Source: Bifidobacterium eulemuris (GTDB lineage Bacteria > Actinomycetota > Actinomycetes > Actinomycetales > Bifidobacteriaceae). Taken from it: a DNA stretch of 64,000 nt. The translations under genes were made by a program, and so were the position numbers. The DNA lies in contig NZ_CP062938.1 of NCBI RefSeq assembly GCF_014898155.1, positions 620,001 through 684,000 on the forward strand, written 5' to 3'. This document shows, piece by piece, positions 35,102-43,381 of this stretch. The stretch's first letter is position 1; each line of letters opens with the position of its first letter. The notes under the pieces were generated by a model that made no database searches, was not told the DNA's origin, and saw only the letters and a program-made list of their open reading frames with translations.

Positions 35102-36592
35102 GTGACCACCACGTTCCACAGCACCCGCAGCACCACCGATTCGCTCACCTCGAAGCAGGCGATCCGCAAGGGCATCGCCGACGACGGTGGCCTGTTCGTC
35201 TCCGACTCGCTGGGCGAGACCAAGGTGCGGATCGACGATCTGGCCGGCATGGGCTATCAGGACATCGCCGCCCGCGTGCTCGGCGCGCTGCTGCCAGACT
35301 TCACCGAGGCCGAACTGGCCGACTGCATTGCCGAGGCGTATGGCGAACAGTGGTCGGACGAGCGCATCACTCCGGTCAAGCCGCTGGGCGAGGATTTCGT
35401 GATGGAACTGTTCAACGGCCCGACCTCCGCATTCAAGGACGTGGCCCTGCAGATCCTCCCCCGCTTCATGGCGCGCACCACGCCGGCCGGGGGCGACGCG
35501 GACGAGAAGATCATGATCCTGACCGCCACCTCGGGCGACACGGGCAAGGCCGCGCTGGCCGGTTTCGCGGACGCGCCCGGCACCGCGATCACCGTCTTCT
35601 ATCCGGAAGGCAAGGTGAGCCAGGTGCAGGAGCTGCAGATGACCACGCAGCTCGGCGGCAACGTGCAGGTGGCCGCCGTGCGCGGCAACTTCGATGACGC
35701 GCAGTCCGCCGTCAAGTCCATTTTCGCCGACCGCGAGCTGGCCGAATCGCTGGCCCAGGACTCGCATGTGGCGCTCTCCTCCGCGAATTCGATCAATGTG
35801 GGCCGCCTGGTGCCGCAGGTCGTCTATTACTTCTCCGCGTACGCGCAGCTGCTGGAACAGCAGGTCATCAATGTGGGCGACGAGGTGGAGTTCGTGGTGC
35901 CGACCGGCAACTTCGGCGACATCCTCGCCGGCTACTACGCGAAGCTGCTCGGCCTGCCGGTCAAGCACCTGGTGGTCGCCTCCGACAAGAACAACGTGCT
36001 GTTCGACTTCCTGACCACCGGCTCGTACAACCGCAACCGCCCGTTCTTCCAGACCATCTCCCCCTCGATGGACATCCTCATCTCCTCGAATCTGGAACGC
36101 ATGCTCTACTACCTGTCCGAGAAGGACGCGCGTCTGATCGCCATGCTGATGAACGATCTGAAGGACTACGGCTGCTATGAGATCCCCGAGGAGCTGCTGG
36201 CGCGCATCCGCCGCGTCTTCGGCACCGGTTGGGCCGACGAGGATCAGGTGCGCGAATCCATCGCCGACTGCTGGGAGAAGAACAAGTATGTGATCGACCC
36301 GCACACCGCCTGCGGCTATTTCGTGATGCGGCAGATGCCGCGCGATCCGCTGACCCCGCGCGTGCTGTTGGCCACCGCCTCGCCGTACAAGTTCCCGCGC
36401 GTGGTGAATGAGTCGCTGGGCCTGGCCGCCGACGGCACCGACTTCGAGTGCATGGATGTGCTCGCCGAGGCGACCGGCACCACCGCCCCCGCCGCGCTGC
36501 GCGGGCTTGAGACGGCCGACGTGCGTTTCGACACGGTGGTCGATATCGACGGCATGACCGATTTCGTCAGGCAGGCCGCCGACCGTCTGTGA
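35102..36592 (+). CDS. thrC: Threonine synthase
   Basis: The protein has 496 residues, starting at the GTG at 35102 with AAGGA 7 nt upstream. The N-terminus ([20 protein letters not shown] then [10 protein letters not shown]) is standard. The PLP lysine lies in [27 protein letters not shown] is the phosphate-binding loop, and [16 protein letters not shown] the later cofactor contact. It converts O-phosphohomoserine to threonine. It is monocistronic, ending in a strong hairpin at 36637-36672. Confidence 0.96.
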   Translation: MTTTFHSTRSTTDSLTSKQAIRKGIADDGGLFVSDSLGETKVRIDDLAGMGYQDIAARVLGALLPDFTEAELADCIAEAYGEQWSDERITPVKPLGEDFVMELFNGPTSAFKDVALQILPRFMARTTPAGGDADEKIMILTATSGDTGKAALAGFADAPGTAITVFYPEGKVSQVQELQMTTQLGGNVQVAAVRGNFDDAQSAVKSIFADRELAESLAQDSHVALSSANSINVGRLVPQVVYYFSAYAQLLEQQVINVGDEVEFVVPTGNFGDILAGYYAKLLGLPVKHLVVASDKNNVLFDFLTTGSYNRNRPFFQTISPSMDILISSNLERMLYYLSEKDARLIAMLMNDLKDYGCYEIPEELLARIRRVFGTGWADEDQVRESIADCWEKNKYVIDPHTACGYFVMRQMPRDPLTPRVLLATASPYKFPRVVNESLGLAADGTDFECMDVLAEATGTTAPAALRGLETADVRFDTVVDIDGMTDFVRQAADRL

Positions 36593-36636
36593 CACGCGCC
36601 CGCCGCACGTAGACGCAGCGTAGACGCATCTATCAG

Positions 36637-36672
36637 AACGGCGTGTCCGGGATCTCTCCCGGCCACGCCGTT
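36637..36672. terminator. Bidirectional terminator between thrC and the reductase gene
   Basis: AACGGCGTG (36637-36645) pairs with CACGCCGTT (36664-36672), and CCGGG/CCCGG extends the stem inward around ATCTCT. It sits between two convergent genes, 45 bp past thrC and 43 bp past the leftward gene. Confidence 0.85.
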
Positions 36673-36714
36673 CGTCGTATCGGGCCGTCACATGCCGGCC
36701 CGTGGCGCGAGTTC

Positions 36715-38484
36715 TCAGGCGCCGATCAGATCAAGCATCTGGGCGACGCTTTTCTTGCCGAATTCGATGCGCTGCGGCTCGCCTTCGCGGTCGATGACGA
36801 TGCACGGCACACTCATCACCCCGTAATGCTCCTTGAGTTCGGGGAAATGCGAGATGTCGTAAGCCTCCGCCGTGACCCGCGGGTTGCCGGCGGCGATGCG
36901 CTGCGCGGCGAGCACCGTGTCGGGGCACATCGTGCAGGTCAGCGAAACCAGCAGCGTCACGTCGACGGACTTGTCGAGTCCGGCGATGCGGGCGTCGAGA
37001 TCGGCGTCGAGCTGCTGGCCCAGGCCGGAGGCGTTATAGATGCCCAACACGAAGGAGTTGAACTCGTGGCCGCTGGGCACGCCATGGAAGGCCAATCCGG
37101 TCGGCTTCGGCTCGCCGTCCTCTCCGGCGGCGCACACACGCACGCAGGGGCGTGCGGGCGGCAGTGGCACGGACGCATCGAACACGGTCCGGCCGTCGCC
37201 GTCGAGCTCGCCGGCCACGTCGGAGACACGCACCGCGATCTTGCCATCGGACAGGGCGGCCATCTGGCCGACGAAGCCTTCCAGTTCGCGGGACAGGGGC
37301 GTGTCGTCGAGTTCGAGCAGCAGCGTGACAGAACGGGCCATTTTGCCGAACACCATGCTCAGCTGCGCCTTGACGTTGTCGTTGAACAGCTCGCCGGGCT
37401 TCTTGGCCGCGGCCTTGTCGGCGGAACGCTTGACGGGTGCCGGCGAGGGCGTGGTGCCTGCCGGAGCCTGGGCGGCCGCCGCGGCCTCCTGCTGTTCGTA
37501 GACGGATTGCGTGGGGCGCGGCGGCACCAGACCGGTGCGCTCGGAGCATTCCTTGGCATGGCGTTCGAGCTCCACCGCGGCGATCGCACCGTCGGCGGTG
37601 GCCGTGACCACCTGGCGCAGATGCTTCTGCCTCAGGTCGCCCGCGGCGTACACGCCGTCGACGGAGGTCCGGCCGAACTGGTCGGTGACCACATAGCCCT
37701 GCTCGTCCAATTCGACCAGACCGCGCACCAAAGCGGTGGCGGGCACGTAGCCGGCGAACACGAACACGCCGAAGGTGCCGTCGTCGGCGGGCTTCCACGT
37801 GCGGGTCTCGCCGGTGGCGACGGAGCGCAGCGTCGCCTCGCGCAGCCCACCGGATCCGGCGGACACACCGTCGAGTACGGTCTCGTAATGGATTTCGATT
37901 TTGGGGTTGGATTTGGCACCGGCCGCGACGGAGGCATCGCAGGTGAAGTCCTCCTCGCGGATCAGCATCGTGACCTTGCTGGCGTATTTGGTCAGGAACA
38001 CGGCCTCCTCGGCCGCGGCGAAACCACCGCCAATCACCAGCACCTCACGTCCGGTGAAGAACTCGCCGTCGCAGGTGGCGCAGTAGGCCACGCCGCGGCC
38101 GGCGTATTCCGCCTCGCCGGCGAAGCCGAGCTTGCGCGGGCTGGCGCCGGTGGCGACGAGCACGCCGAAGCAGCGCAGGTCGCCACGCGTGGTGCGCACG
38201 GTTTTCACATCGCCGTCCAGGTCGAGTCCGGTGACTTCGGCGGAGAGGAATTCCGCGCCGAAATCGGCCGCCTGCCGGCGCATCGTGGCGGTGAGCGCCT
38301 TGCCGGACGTCACACCGACGCCCGGGTAGTTCACGACTTCGTCGGTGATGGTGATCTGACCGCCGAAATCGTCCTTCTCGACGATAAGCACACGATATCG
38401 GGCCCGGGCCAGATACAGGCCGGCGGTCAGTCCCGCCGGACCGCCGCCGATGACGACGACGTCATAGAGATCCTTGGTGTCCAT
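36715..38484 (-). CDS. Thioredoxin reductase fused to an AhpF-type thioredoxin-fold module (domains reversed)
   Basis: The protein has 589 residues, starting at the ATG at 38484 after AAGGAG. Residues about 1-315 are a thioredoxin reductase: FAD motif VVVIGGGPAGLTAGLY, redox-active AYCATCDGEF, NADPH motif VLVIGGGFAAAEEA, and SVDGVYAAGDLR. An Ala/Pro-rich linker (about 330-385) follows. The C-terminal part is a double thioredoxin fold with CxxC in LTCTMCPDTV and the cis-Pro loop SVPCIVIDR, like the N-terminal domain of AhpF. In AhpF that module comes first, so the order is reversed. With ahpC upstream it should pass NADPH electrons to the peroxiredoxin. Confidence 0.9.
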   Translation of the reverse strand: MDTKDLYDVVVIGGGPAGLTAGLYLARARYRVLIVEKDDFGGQITITDEVVNYPGVGVTSGKALTATMRRQAADFGAEFLSAEVTGLDLDGDVKTVRTTRGDLRCFGVLVATGASPRKLGFAGEAEYAGRGVAYCATCDGEFFTGREVLVIGGGFAAAEEAVFLTKYASKVTMLIREEDFTCDASVAAGAKSNPKIEIHYETVLDGVSAGSGGLREATLRSVATGETRTWKPADDGTFGVFVFAGYVPATALVRGLVELDEQGYVVTDQFGRTSVDGVYAAGDLRQKHLRQVVTATADGAIAAVELERHAKECSERTGLVPPRPTQSVYEQQEAAAAAQAPAGTTPSPAPVKRSADKAAAKKPGELFNDNVKAQLSMVFGKMARSVTLLLELDDTPLSRELEGFVGQMAALSDGKIAVRVSDVAGELDGDGRTVFDASVPLPPARPCVRVCAAGEDGEPKPTGLAFHGVPSGHEFNSFVLGIYNASGLGQQLDADLDARIAGLDKSVDVTLLVSLTCTMCPDTVLAAQRIAAGNPRVTAEAYDISHFPELKEHYGVMSVPCIVIDREGEPQRIEFGKKSVAQMLDLIGA

Positions 38485-38534
38485 GTTTCTCCTTCGCGAT
38501 TGGGATCCCGTCGAAACGGTTGCGTTGGGAAGGA

Positions 38535-39098
38535 TCAGATCATGCCGACCAGGTCGAGGCTCGGCTCGATGGTCTCCTCGCCCGGCTGCCACTTGGCGGG
38601 GCAGACCTGGTCGCCGTGCTCGTAGACGAACTGGGATGCCTGCACGCGGCGCAGCAGCTCGTCGGCGTTGCGGCCCACGTTGGAGGAGATGACCTCGTAG
38701 GCCACGACCTTGCCTTCGGGGTTGAGGATGAAGGTGCCGCGCTCGGCCAGGCCGTCGGCCTCGTTGTAGGTGTCGAGGTCACGGGCGAGGGTGGCGGTCG
38801 GATCGGCGATCATCGGATATTCGATTTTGGCGATCTTCTCGTTGGCGTCGTGCCAGGCCTTGTGCACGAAGTGGGTGTCGCAGGAGACGGAGTAGATCTC
38901 GCAGCCGGCCTCCTTGAACTTCGGATAGGCTTCGGCGAGATCCTCGAGCTCGGTGGGGCACACGAAGGTGAAGTCGGCCGGGTAGAAGAAGAACACGGAC
39001 CAGTGGCCGAGCACGTCGGCCTTGGTCAGCTCGTGGAAGTCGTCGTTCTGATAGACGTTCGCGGTGAAATCGGTGATCTCATGCTGCAGCATCGTCAT
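38535..39098 (-). CDS. ahpC: Alkyl hydroperoxide reductase C (2-Cys peroxiredoxin)
   Basis: The protein has 187 residues. The peroxidatic Cys is in PADFTFVCPTELEDLAE and the resolving Cys in GDQVCPAKWQPG near the end, so it is a typical 2-Cys enzyme. It reduces H2O2 and organic hydroperoxides. AAAGGA lies 8 nt before the ATG at 39098. The fusion reductase follows after 50 bp on the same strand and is its likely electron donor. No peroxide-sensing regulator gene is adjacent. Confidence 0.97.
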   Translation of the reverse strand: MTMLQHEITDFTANVYQNDDFHELTKADVLGHWSVFFFYPADFTFVCPTELEDLAEAYPKFKEAGCEIYSVSCDTHFVHKAWHDANEKIAKIEYPMIADPTATLARDLDTYNEADGLAERGTFILNPEGKVVAYEVISSNVGRNADELLRRVQASQFVYEHGDQVCPAKWQPGEETIEPSLDLVGMI

Positions 39099-39429
39099 GG
39101 TGGGTATCCTTTCGAATGGGCCGGGCGCGTCTCGTCGCGCGCGGCGGTGCGGTGCCTCTCAGCGTACCCTCCTTATGCCGGAATGCCCAGCCCTATCACT
39201 GTGACCTTGTTCACGCCCCACCACTCCCCCATCTCCCCGTTCCCTGAGGCTATGCCGGGGCGTTCCATTCGGGGCGCCAGGACTGCTGGAGGTCGTAGGC
39301 GCGGCAGTAGTGGTCGTGCATGTCTTCGGCCATATCATCAATCCTTATCTCCGATATTGATGGCAAACGGACGGCGATATGCCGTCCGTCCCATCAGACC
39401 GCGTCGTCACGCGACATGCAGGCGAAATC
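39099..39429. other. Intergenic region between the ABC permease and ahpC
   Basis: This 331-bp gap contains the candidate 27-codon ORF at 39250-39333. The 150 bp between that ORF and ahpC should contain the ahpC promoter, but I see no convincing -35/-10 pair and no PerR- or OxyR-like dyad. Confidence 0.5.
39250..39333 (-). CDS. Possible 27-residue small protein
   Basis: An ATG at 39333 preceded by AAGGA (8 nt spacing) opens 27 codons ending in TAG. The product begins MAEDMHDHYCRAYDLQQ and ends SWRPEWNAPA: it is rich in His, Tyr, Trp and acidic residues and has one Cys. It lies on the same strand 97 bp after the ABC permease gene and before ahpC. No homologue is recognised. The good ribosome-binding site is the main support; chance is quite possible. 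Confidence 0.35.
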   Translation of the reverse strand: MAEDMHDHYCRAYDLQQSWRPEWNAPA

Positions 39430-40155
39430 CTACAGTTCGCGACGGGTCCATTGTCGTAGCGAGACGGCGAAGGACGCCGCGGCAAGCGCGCCAAGCGCGA
39501 CGATGGACAACGTCATCTTCCCCGTCAACGGCAGAGGCTCCAGCGATTGAGCAACCCATGCCACCAGTCCGGGAAGGAACCGGTCGACCAGAACGCACGC
39601 CCATACCAGTCCCGCGGACAACACCGCGGTGATCTGGATGCCGCGGGTGAGGTCGACGCTGAACATCAGCGGCACCTCAACCAACGCCAACGCCACGTAT
39701 AGCGGGATGAACACCGCGAGGACGGAGAAGCCCACACTGGCGTCCAGACCGAACATCACAATCGACAACACGTACTCGATCACGCATTCGGCCACGGCCA
39801 CGACGAGCAGCACCAGCGAAGAGCAGTATTTGCCGAGCACCTGGTTGCACCGGGACACCGGCATGACCGCCGTCAAAGAGGATGATTTCTCCGTGCCGTT
39901 CAATGAGAACATCCCGGCAACGGACATCAGCCAGTATCCCATCGTGAAGAAGGTCATCAACATAATGGCCGCGCCTGAATTGCGAATCAGACCAAACAGC
40001 ACGAACAGCAGCGGGATCGCGAACACCACCATCGTCGACCACATATGCCCGGTGGAGATCGCACGGAAATCCGTCGCGACGGACAGCGTGACTCCGCGCA
40101 GTCCGGAGGGGCGGCGAACCGTCGAGGCTCGCGCCGACGAATAATTCGTTGTCAT
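39430..40155 (-). CDS. ABC-2 type permease subunit (second)
   Basis: The protein has 241 residues with about six membrane helices. The ATG at 40155 is chosen because AAGGAG lies 7 nt upstream. Between helices 2 and 3 is a conserved-looking segment, FSLNGTEKSSSLTAVMPVSR, that also appears in altered form in the preceding permease (MSRWMNGVIPIRRGHQ). This resembles the ABC-2 permeases found with YtrA-type GntR regulators. It is the last recognised gene of the gntR-ATPase-permease-permease operon. The substrate is unknown. Confidence 0.82.
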   Translation of the reverse strand: MTTNYSSARASTVRRPSGLRGVTLSVATDFRAISTGHMWSTMVVFAIPLLFVLFGLIRNSGAAIMLMTFFTMGYWLMSVAGMFSLNGTEKSSSLTAVMPVSRCNQVLGKYCSSLVLLVVAVAECVIEYVLSIVMFGLDASVGFSVLAVFIPLYVALALVEVPLMFSVDLTRGIQITAVLSAGLVWACVLVDRFLPGLVAWVAQSLEPLPLTGKMTLSIVALGALAAASFAVSLRQWTRREL

Positions 40156-40165
40156 AACCGGCTCC

Positions 40166-40933
40166 TTAGAGTTCCTTGGCGCGGTAGATGCGCAGCGAGC
40201 AGGCGTAGGACACGACCAAGGCGACGACATCGACAACGGCCGCGATCAATGCGAGGGAACCGGCTTCCAGATTCGCCAACGTCTCGAGCGCGCCAAGCAC
40301 CACCGCCATCTGGGTGACACTCAATACGTTGGAGCATAGTTCCACCGTAATCCAGCCGATGCCGAACAGCGCCGCGGCCACGCCGAAGAGCACCAGCATC
40401 GCCTTCTGCAGAGGCATGCGGTACAGCAACGGGCAAAGCACCGATTCGATCAGCAGATAGATCACCGGGATAACGGCTATGTTGGCAGCATATCCTTCCA
40501 TCGCCGCACGCCATGTTCCGGCATCCGCCATCACCGCCATAATCAGGGCGGATACCGTCAGCTCGACGGCCAACAGCAACCCTACGGATAACACCACCAG
40601 ATAGCGGCCCGACACCTGATGCCCACGGCGAATCGGAATGACACCGTTCATCCAACGGGACATGCCTTGGCTCTCGTAGACGAATGTGTAGACCGGCAGC
40701 ATCACGAACACACCGGAGGCCATACCTCCCAGCACGGGCATCATCATATCCGACGAGCCGCCACCTTCAGACAACAAGCCGAACAGCAACGCCAGCACCG
40801 GCAGCATGACCAAGTAGACGGCCATCGACGACGCCTTGCCGCCGCTGTTCAGTCGCTGCCAGTCCAGACGGAACGCATTCACCATCGGATGGATCGCATG
40901 GATCCGGGATCGTTCCTGCATCACAGTGTTCAT
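40166..40933 (-). CDS. ABC-2 type permease subunit (first)
   Basis: The protein has 255 residues with about six membrane helices. The ATG at 40933 overlaps the ATPase stop codon and has GGAGG 7 nt before it. The N-terminal cytoplasmic part NAFRLDWQRLNSGGKASS leads into helix 1. It probably pairs with the next permease to form a heterodimer driven by the upstream ATPase. Efflux of a peptide, lipid or drug is the usual role of such operons; nothing here specifies the substrate. Confidence 0.82.
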   Translation of the reverse strand: MNTVMQERSRIHAIHPMVNAFRLDWQRLNSGGKASSMAVYLVMLPVLALLFGLLSEGGGSSDMMMPVLGGMASGVFVMLPVYTFVYESQGMSRWMNGVIPIRRGHQVSGRYLVVLSVGLLLAVELTVSALIMAVMADAGTWRAAMEGYAANIAVIPVIYLLIESVLCPLLYRMPLQKAMLVLFGVAAALFGIGWITVELCSNVLSVTQMAVVLGALETLANLEAGSLALIAAVVDVVALVVSYACSLRIYRAKEL

Positions 40934-41835
40934 CACAGCACCTCCTTCACGCCGGAAGTCGTACCGGCATTGGTCAGGCGGATGATGTCGTCGATGGTGG
41001 CAGGTTCAATGGCGAGCGTCACGCCCGCGAGATCGGCGACGTCCTCCGCACGCACCAGAGCGTCGAAGCCGGTGTCGTACCGCCGCAGTCCCACGGCGAC
41101 GTCCTTCACCGCCGCGAGTTCGTCGGGCCCGCCTTTGACCAGGCGGAAGGAATCCTCGAACTCGTCTTTGGGACCGGTGTAGTAGAGGCGTCCGCCGTTG
41201 ATGTAGGTGATGAAGTCGGCGGCGCGTTCCAGATCGGTGGTGATATGCGTGGAGAACAGCACTGCGTGCTCGCCATCCTCGATATAGGCGTGCAGCGTGT
41301 CCATAAGCTCGTCGCGGGAGAGCACGTCGAGGCCGGCGGTCGGCTCGTCGAGGATCAGCAGTTTCGCGTCATGGCTCAAGGCCACCGCGAGCATGAGCTT
41401 CATCTGCATGCCGCGCGAGAGTTCCTTGATCTTCTTCCTGCGGTCGAGCTTGAATTGCGCAAGATGGCTGGCGAATACGGCTTTGTTCCATGCGGGGTAC
41501 ATGGGCGCCATCACCCGTTCGACATCGTTCACATTCCACGTTTCGACGAAATACGAGCTGTCAAATACCACGCCGAGTTGCTGTTTGACGCCCTCTTCGT
41601 CGGCGAGGTTGTCGAAACCGAGGACCTGAATTTCGCCGGCGTCGCGTCGGATCATGTTGAGGATGAGTTTGATGAGCGTGGACTTACCCGCGCCGTTGGG
41701 CCCGATAAGGCCCATGATATAGCCGGACGGCAGGTCGAAAGTCACATCGTCAAGGGTGAAGCCGGAGTCGTAGCGTTTGGTCGCGCCCGTGACGGACAAC
41801 GCCATCGGGACATTGCCGAAGGTTTTGTTGATCAT
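40933..41835 (-). CDS. ABC transporter ATP-binding protein
   Basis: The protein has 300 residues. Walker A is GLIGPNGAGKSTLIK, the signature region is IKELSRGMQMKLMLAVAL (a degenerate LSGGQ with SRGM, frequent in this subgroup), and Walker B is LLILDEPTAGLD. A ~80-residue C-terminal part follows. AAGGAACCATC precedes the ATG at 41835. It powers the two permeases encoded immediately downstream. Confidence 0.92.
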   Translation of the reverse strand: MINKTFGNVPMALSVTGATKRYDSGFTLDDVTFDLPSGYIMGLIGPNGAGKSTLIKLILNMIRRDAGEIQVLGFDNLADEEGVKQQLGVVFDSSYFVETWNVNDVERVMAPMYPAWNKAVFASHLAQFKLDRRKKIKELSRGMQMKLMLAVALSHDAKLLILDEPTAGLDVLSRDELMDTLHAYIEDGEHAVLFSTHITTDLERAADFITYINGGRLYYTGPKDEFEDSFRLVKGGPDELAAVKDVAVGLRRYDTGFDALVRAEDVADLAGVTLAIEPATIDDIIRLTNAGTTSGVKEVL

Positions 41836-41912
41836 GATGGTTCCTTAGAGACTGTTGCGCAAGGGCATCCGTCGCCATCGCATGTCGATGGGGTCGACTT
41901 GCGACGGCCCGG

Positions 41913-42293
41913 TCAGTCCCGCGCACGGCGGTACGCATCGTCGAGCAGGTCGTGCAGATCAGCCAGCGGCAGGTCGGCGGCTTTGGCCGCGGTGACCGCC
42001 TCGCCCAGGCTTTCCTTGGCTTTGGTGACAAGGCTCTGCCTCATCACCTCGTTGCCGCGGTCCATGACGAAGCTGCCTTTGCCCTGCACGTTGAGTACGA
42101 TGCCCTCGTCGGCCAGTTCGTTGTACGCCCTGGTGACGGTGAGCACGGAGACGCGCAGCTCTTTGGCGAGTTTGCGCAGGGATGGCAGTGCCTCCCCCGC
42201 TTTGAGTTCGCCGCTGAGCACGGCTTCGCGGATCTGCGTTTTGATCTGTTCGTAGATGGGTTCGCCGGACACGGATGAGATGATCAGTTTCAC
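41913..42293 (-). CDS. GntR family regulator, YtrA-type
   Basis: The protein has 126 residues from the GTG at 42293, with AAAGGA 6 nt upstream. The winged helix covers about residues 10-75: PIYEQIKTQIREAVLSGELK, LPSLRKLAKELRVSVLTVTR, and YNELADEGIVLNVQGKGSFV. Only a short helical tail follows, as in the YtrA subfamily, whose members regulate linked ABC operons. The two ACTGTT-N14-AACAGT sites upstream are the expected targets. It is the first gene of the ABC operon. Confidence 0.9.
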   Translation of the reverse strand: MKLIISSVSGEPIYEQIKTQIREAVLSGELKAGEALPSLRKLAKELRVSVLTVTRAYNELADEGIVLNVQGKGSFVMDRGNEVMRQSLVTKAKESLGEAVTAAKAADLPLADLHDLLDDAYRRARD

Positions 42294-42340
42294 GCCGCGT
42301 CCTTTCTGTTGGTGGGTGGATATTGTCGACATGACGGCCA

Positions 42341-42409
42341 ACTGTTTAGCTGTCATATAGAACAGTATCACACTTTACGGCAAACTGTTATGGCGTGTCA
42401 TATAACAGT
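42341..42409 (-). promoter_or_regulatory. Twin operators of the GntR/ABC operon
   Basis: Two sites share the exact pattern ACTGTT-N14-AACAGT: 42341-42366 and 42384-42409. They start 43 bp apart, about four helical turns. Between and over them, read leftward, TTGCCG with a 17-bp spacer and CTATAT is a plausible promoter. This geometry suggests cooperative repression by two GntR dimers. Confidence 0.8.
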
Positions 42410-42551
42410 TTTGACCGCATTGCGCACGACCTCTTATCCGTCCGACGTTCGTGCGACTTTTCCAAACACATCCCATGTGCGTTTTGACAGTCAAGATTGG
42501 CTCAATATCAATGAAATCGACACAAAGAGGGGTAACACGAATGTTCGTTTC

Positions 42552-42592
42552 GGTTCGCACGGACGCCTCGCGCCGACGAGTCCGTGCGAACC
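42552..42592. terminator. Hairpin after the HAD hydrolase gene
   Basis: GGTTCGCACGGAC (42552-42564) pairs perfectly with GTCCGTGCGAACC (42580-42592) around a 15-nt loop. It begins 5 bp past the leftward HAD stop codon. No strong T-run follows. Confidence 0.65.
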
Positions 42593-42596
42593 CGCC

Positions 42597-43274
42597 CTAT
42601 AACGTCACCGGCGCGTCATGGAAATCGAACAGCACGCCGTCGGCCAGATCGCAGATTTCCGCCCAATCCCCCGCCGACGAATCGTCGTGCATGGCCCAGA
42701 CGGCCATGCCGACGGACTTGGCCGATCTCATGCCCACCAGCAGGTCTTCGAACACGGTGCAATCCTCAGGCTCGACGCCCAGCAGCCTCGCGGCGTGCAG
42801 ATACACGTCGGGCCGGTCCTTGCCCACGTCGCCCACATCGTCGACGCTGACGACCTCGTCGAAGAATCCACGGATGCCGACGTGTTCCATCGCCGGCTCG
42901 CGCAGTTGCGGCGGCAACGACGTGGCGACCGCCAGCCGCACGCCGGCCGCCTTAAGCCGTGCGAGATAGTCGGCCGCGCCCGGCTTGGCCTGGACGGCCG
43001 TGGCGTACATGACGCGCGCCATCTCATCCCATTCGGCCATCACCTCCTCGGGGGTGTCGGGCAGGTCGAATCTCGCGATGGTGTATTCGGCGACCTGCCG
43101 AAACTGCATGGCCGCGACGGTGGTCGCGAAGTCGTCAGGCACCTCAAGCCCGCGTTTGCGCAGAAAATCCGCGTCGACCTGATCCCACACGCCCATCGAA
43201 TCGAGCAGCGTGCCGTCCAGATCGAAAATCGCCCCCTTGGGAGCGGCGGTGGTTTCGCCATAGGTACCGTTCAT
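42597..43274 (-). CDS. HAD-superfamily hydrolase (beta-phosphoglucomutase-like)
   Basis: The protein has 225 residues from the ATG at 43274 (AAGGA, 7 nt). Motif I is FDLDGTLLDSMG, motif II is AVATSLPPQ, the conserved Lys is in VGKDRPDVYL, and motif III is CTVFEDLLVGMRSA. The helical cap between motifs I and II places it with small phosphatases and phosphoglucomutases. Motif I has Asp at both the nucleophile and the acid/base position. The substrate is unknown. It follows recN by 107 bp on the same strand. Confidence 0.87.
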   Translation of the reverse strand: MNGTYGETTAAPKGAIFDLDGTLLDSMGVWDQVDADFLRKRGLEVPDDFATTVAAMQFRQVAEYTIARFDLPDTPEEVMAEWDEMARVMYATAVQAKPGAADYLARLKAAGVRLAVATSLPPQLREPAMEHVGIRGFFDEVVSVDDVGDVGKDRPDVYLHAARLLGVEPEDCTVFEDLLVGMRSAKSVGMAVWAMHDDSSAGDWAEICDLADGVLFDFHDAPVTL

Positions 43275-43381
43275 CGAACCATCCTTGCTTGGGAGTTCTT
43301 CGCTTGTCTTCTCGACTTCGCCATATTCCACCGGCATACGCCGACCGAATGGACGAAATCCCCTCACATGCCAGACACGCG

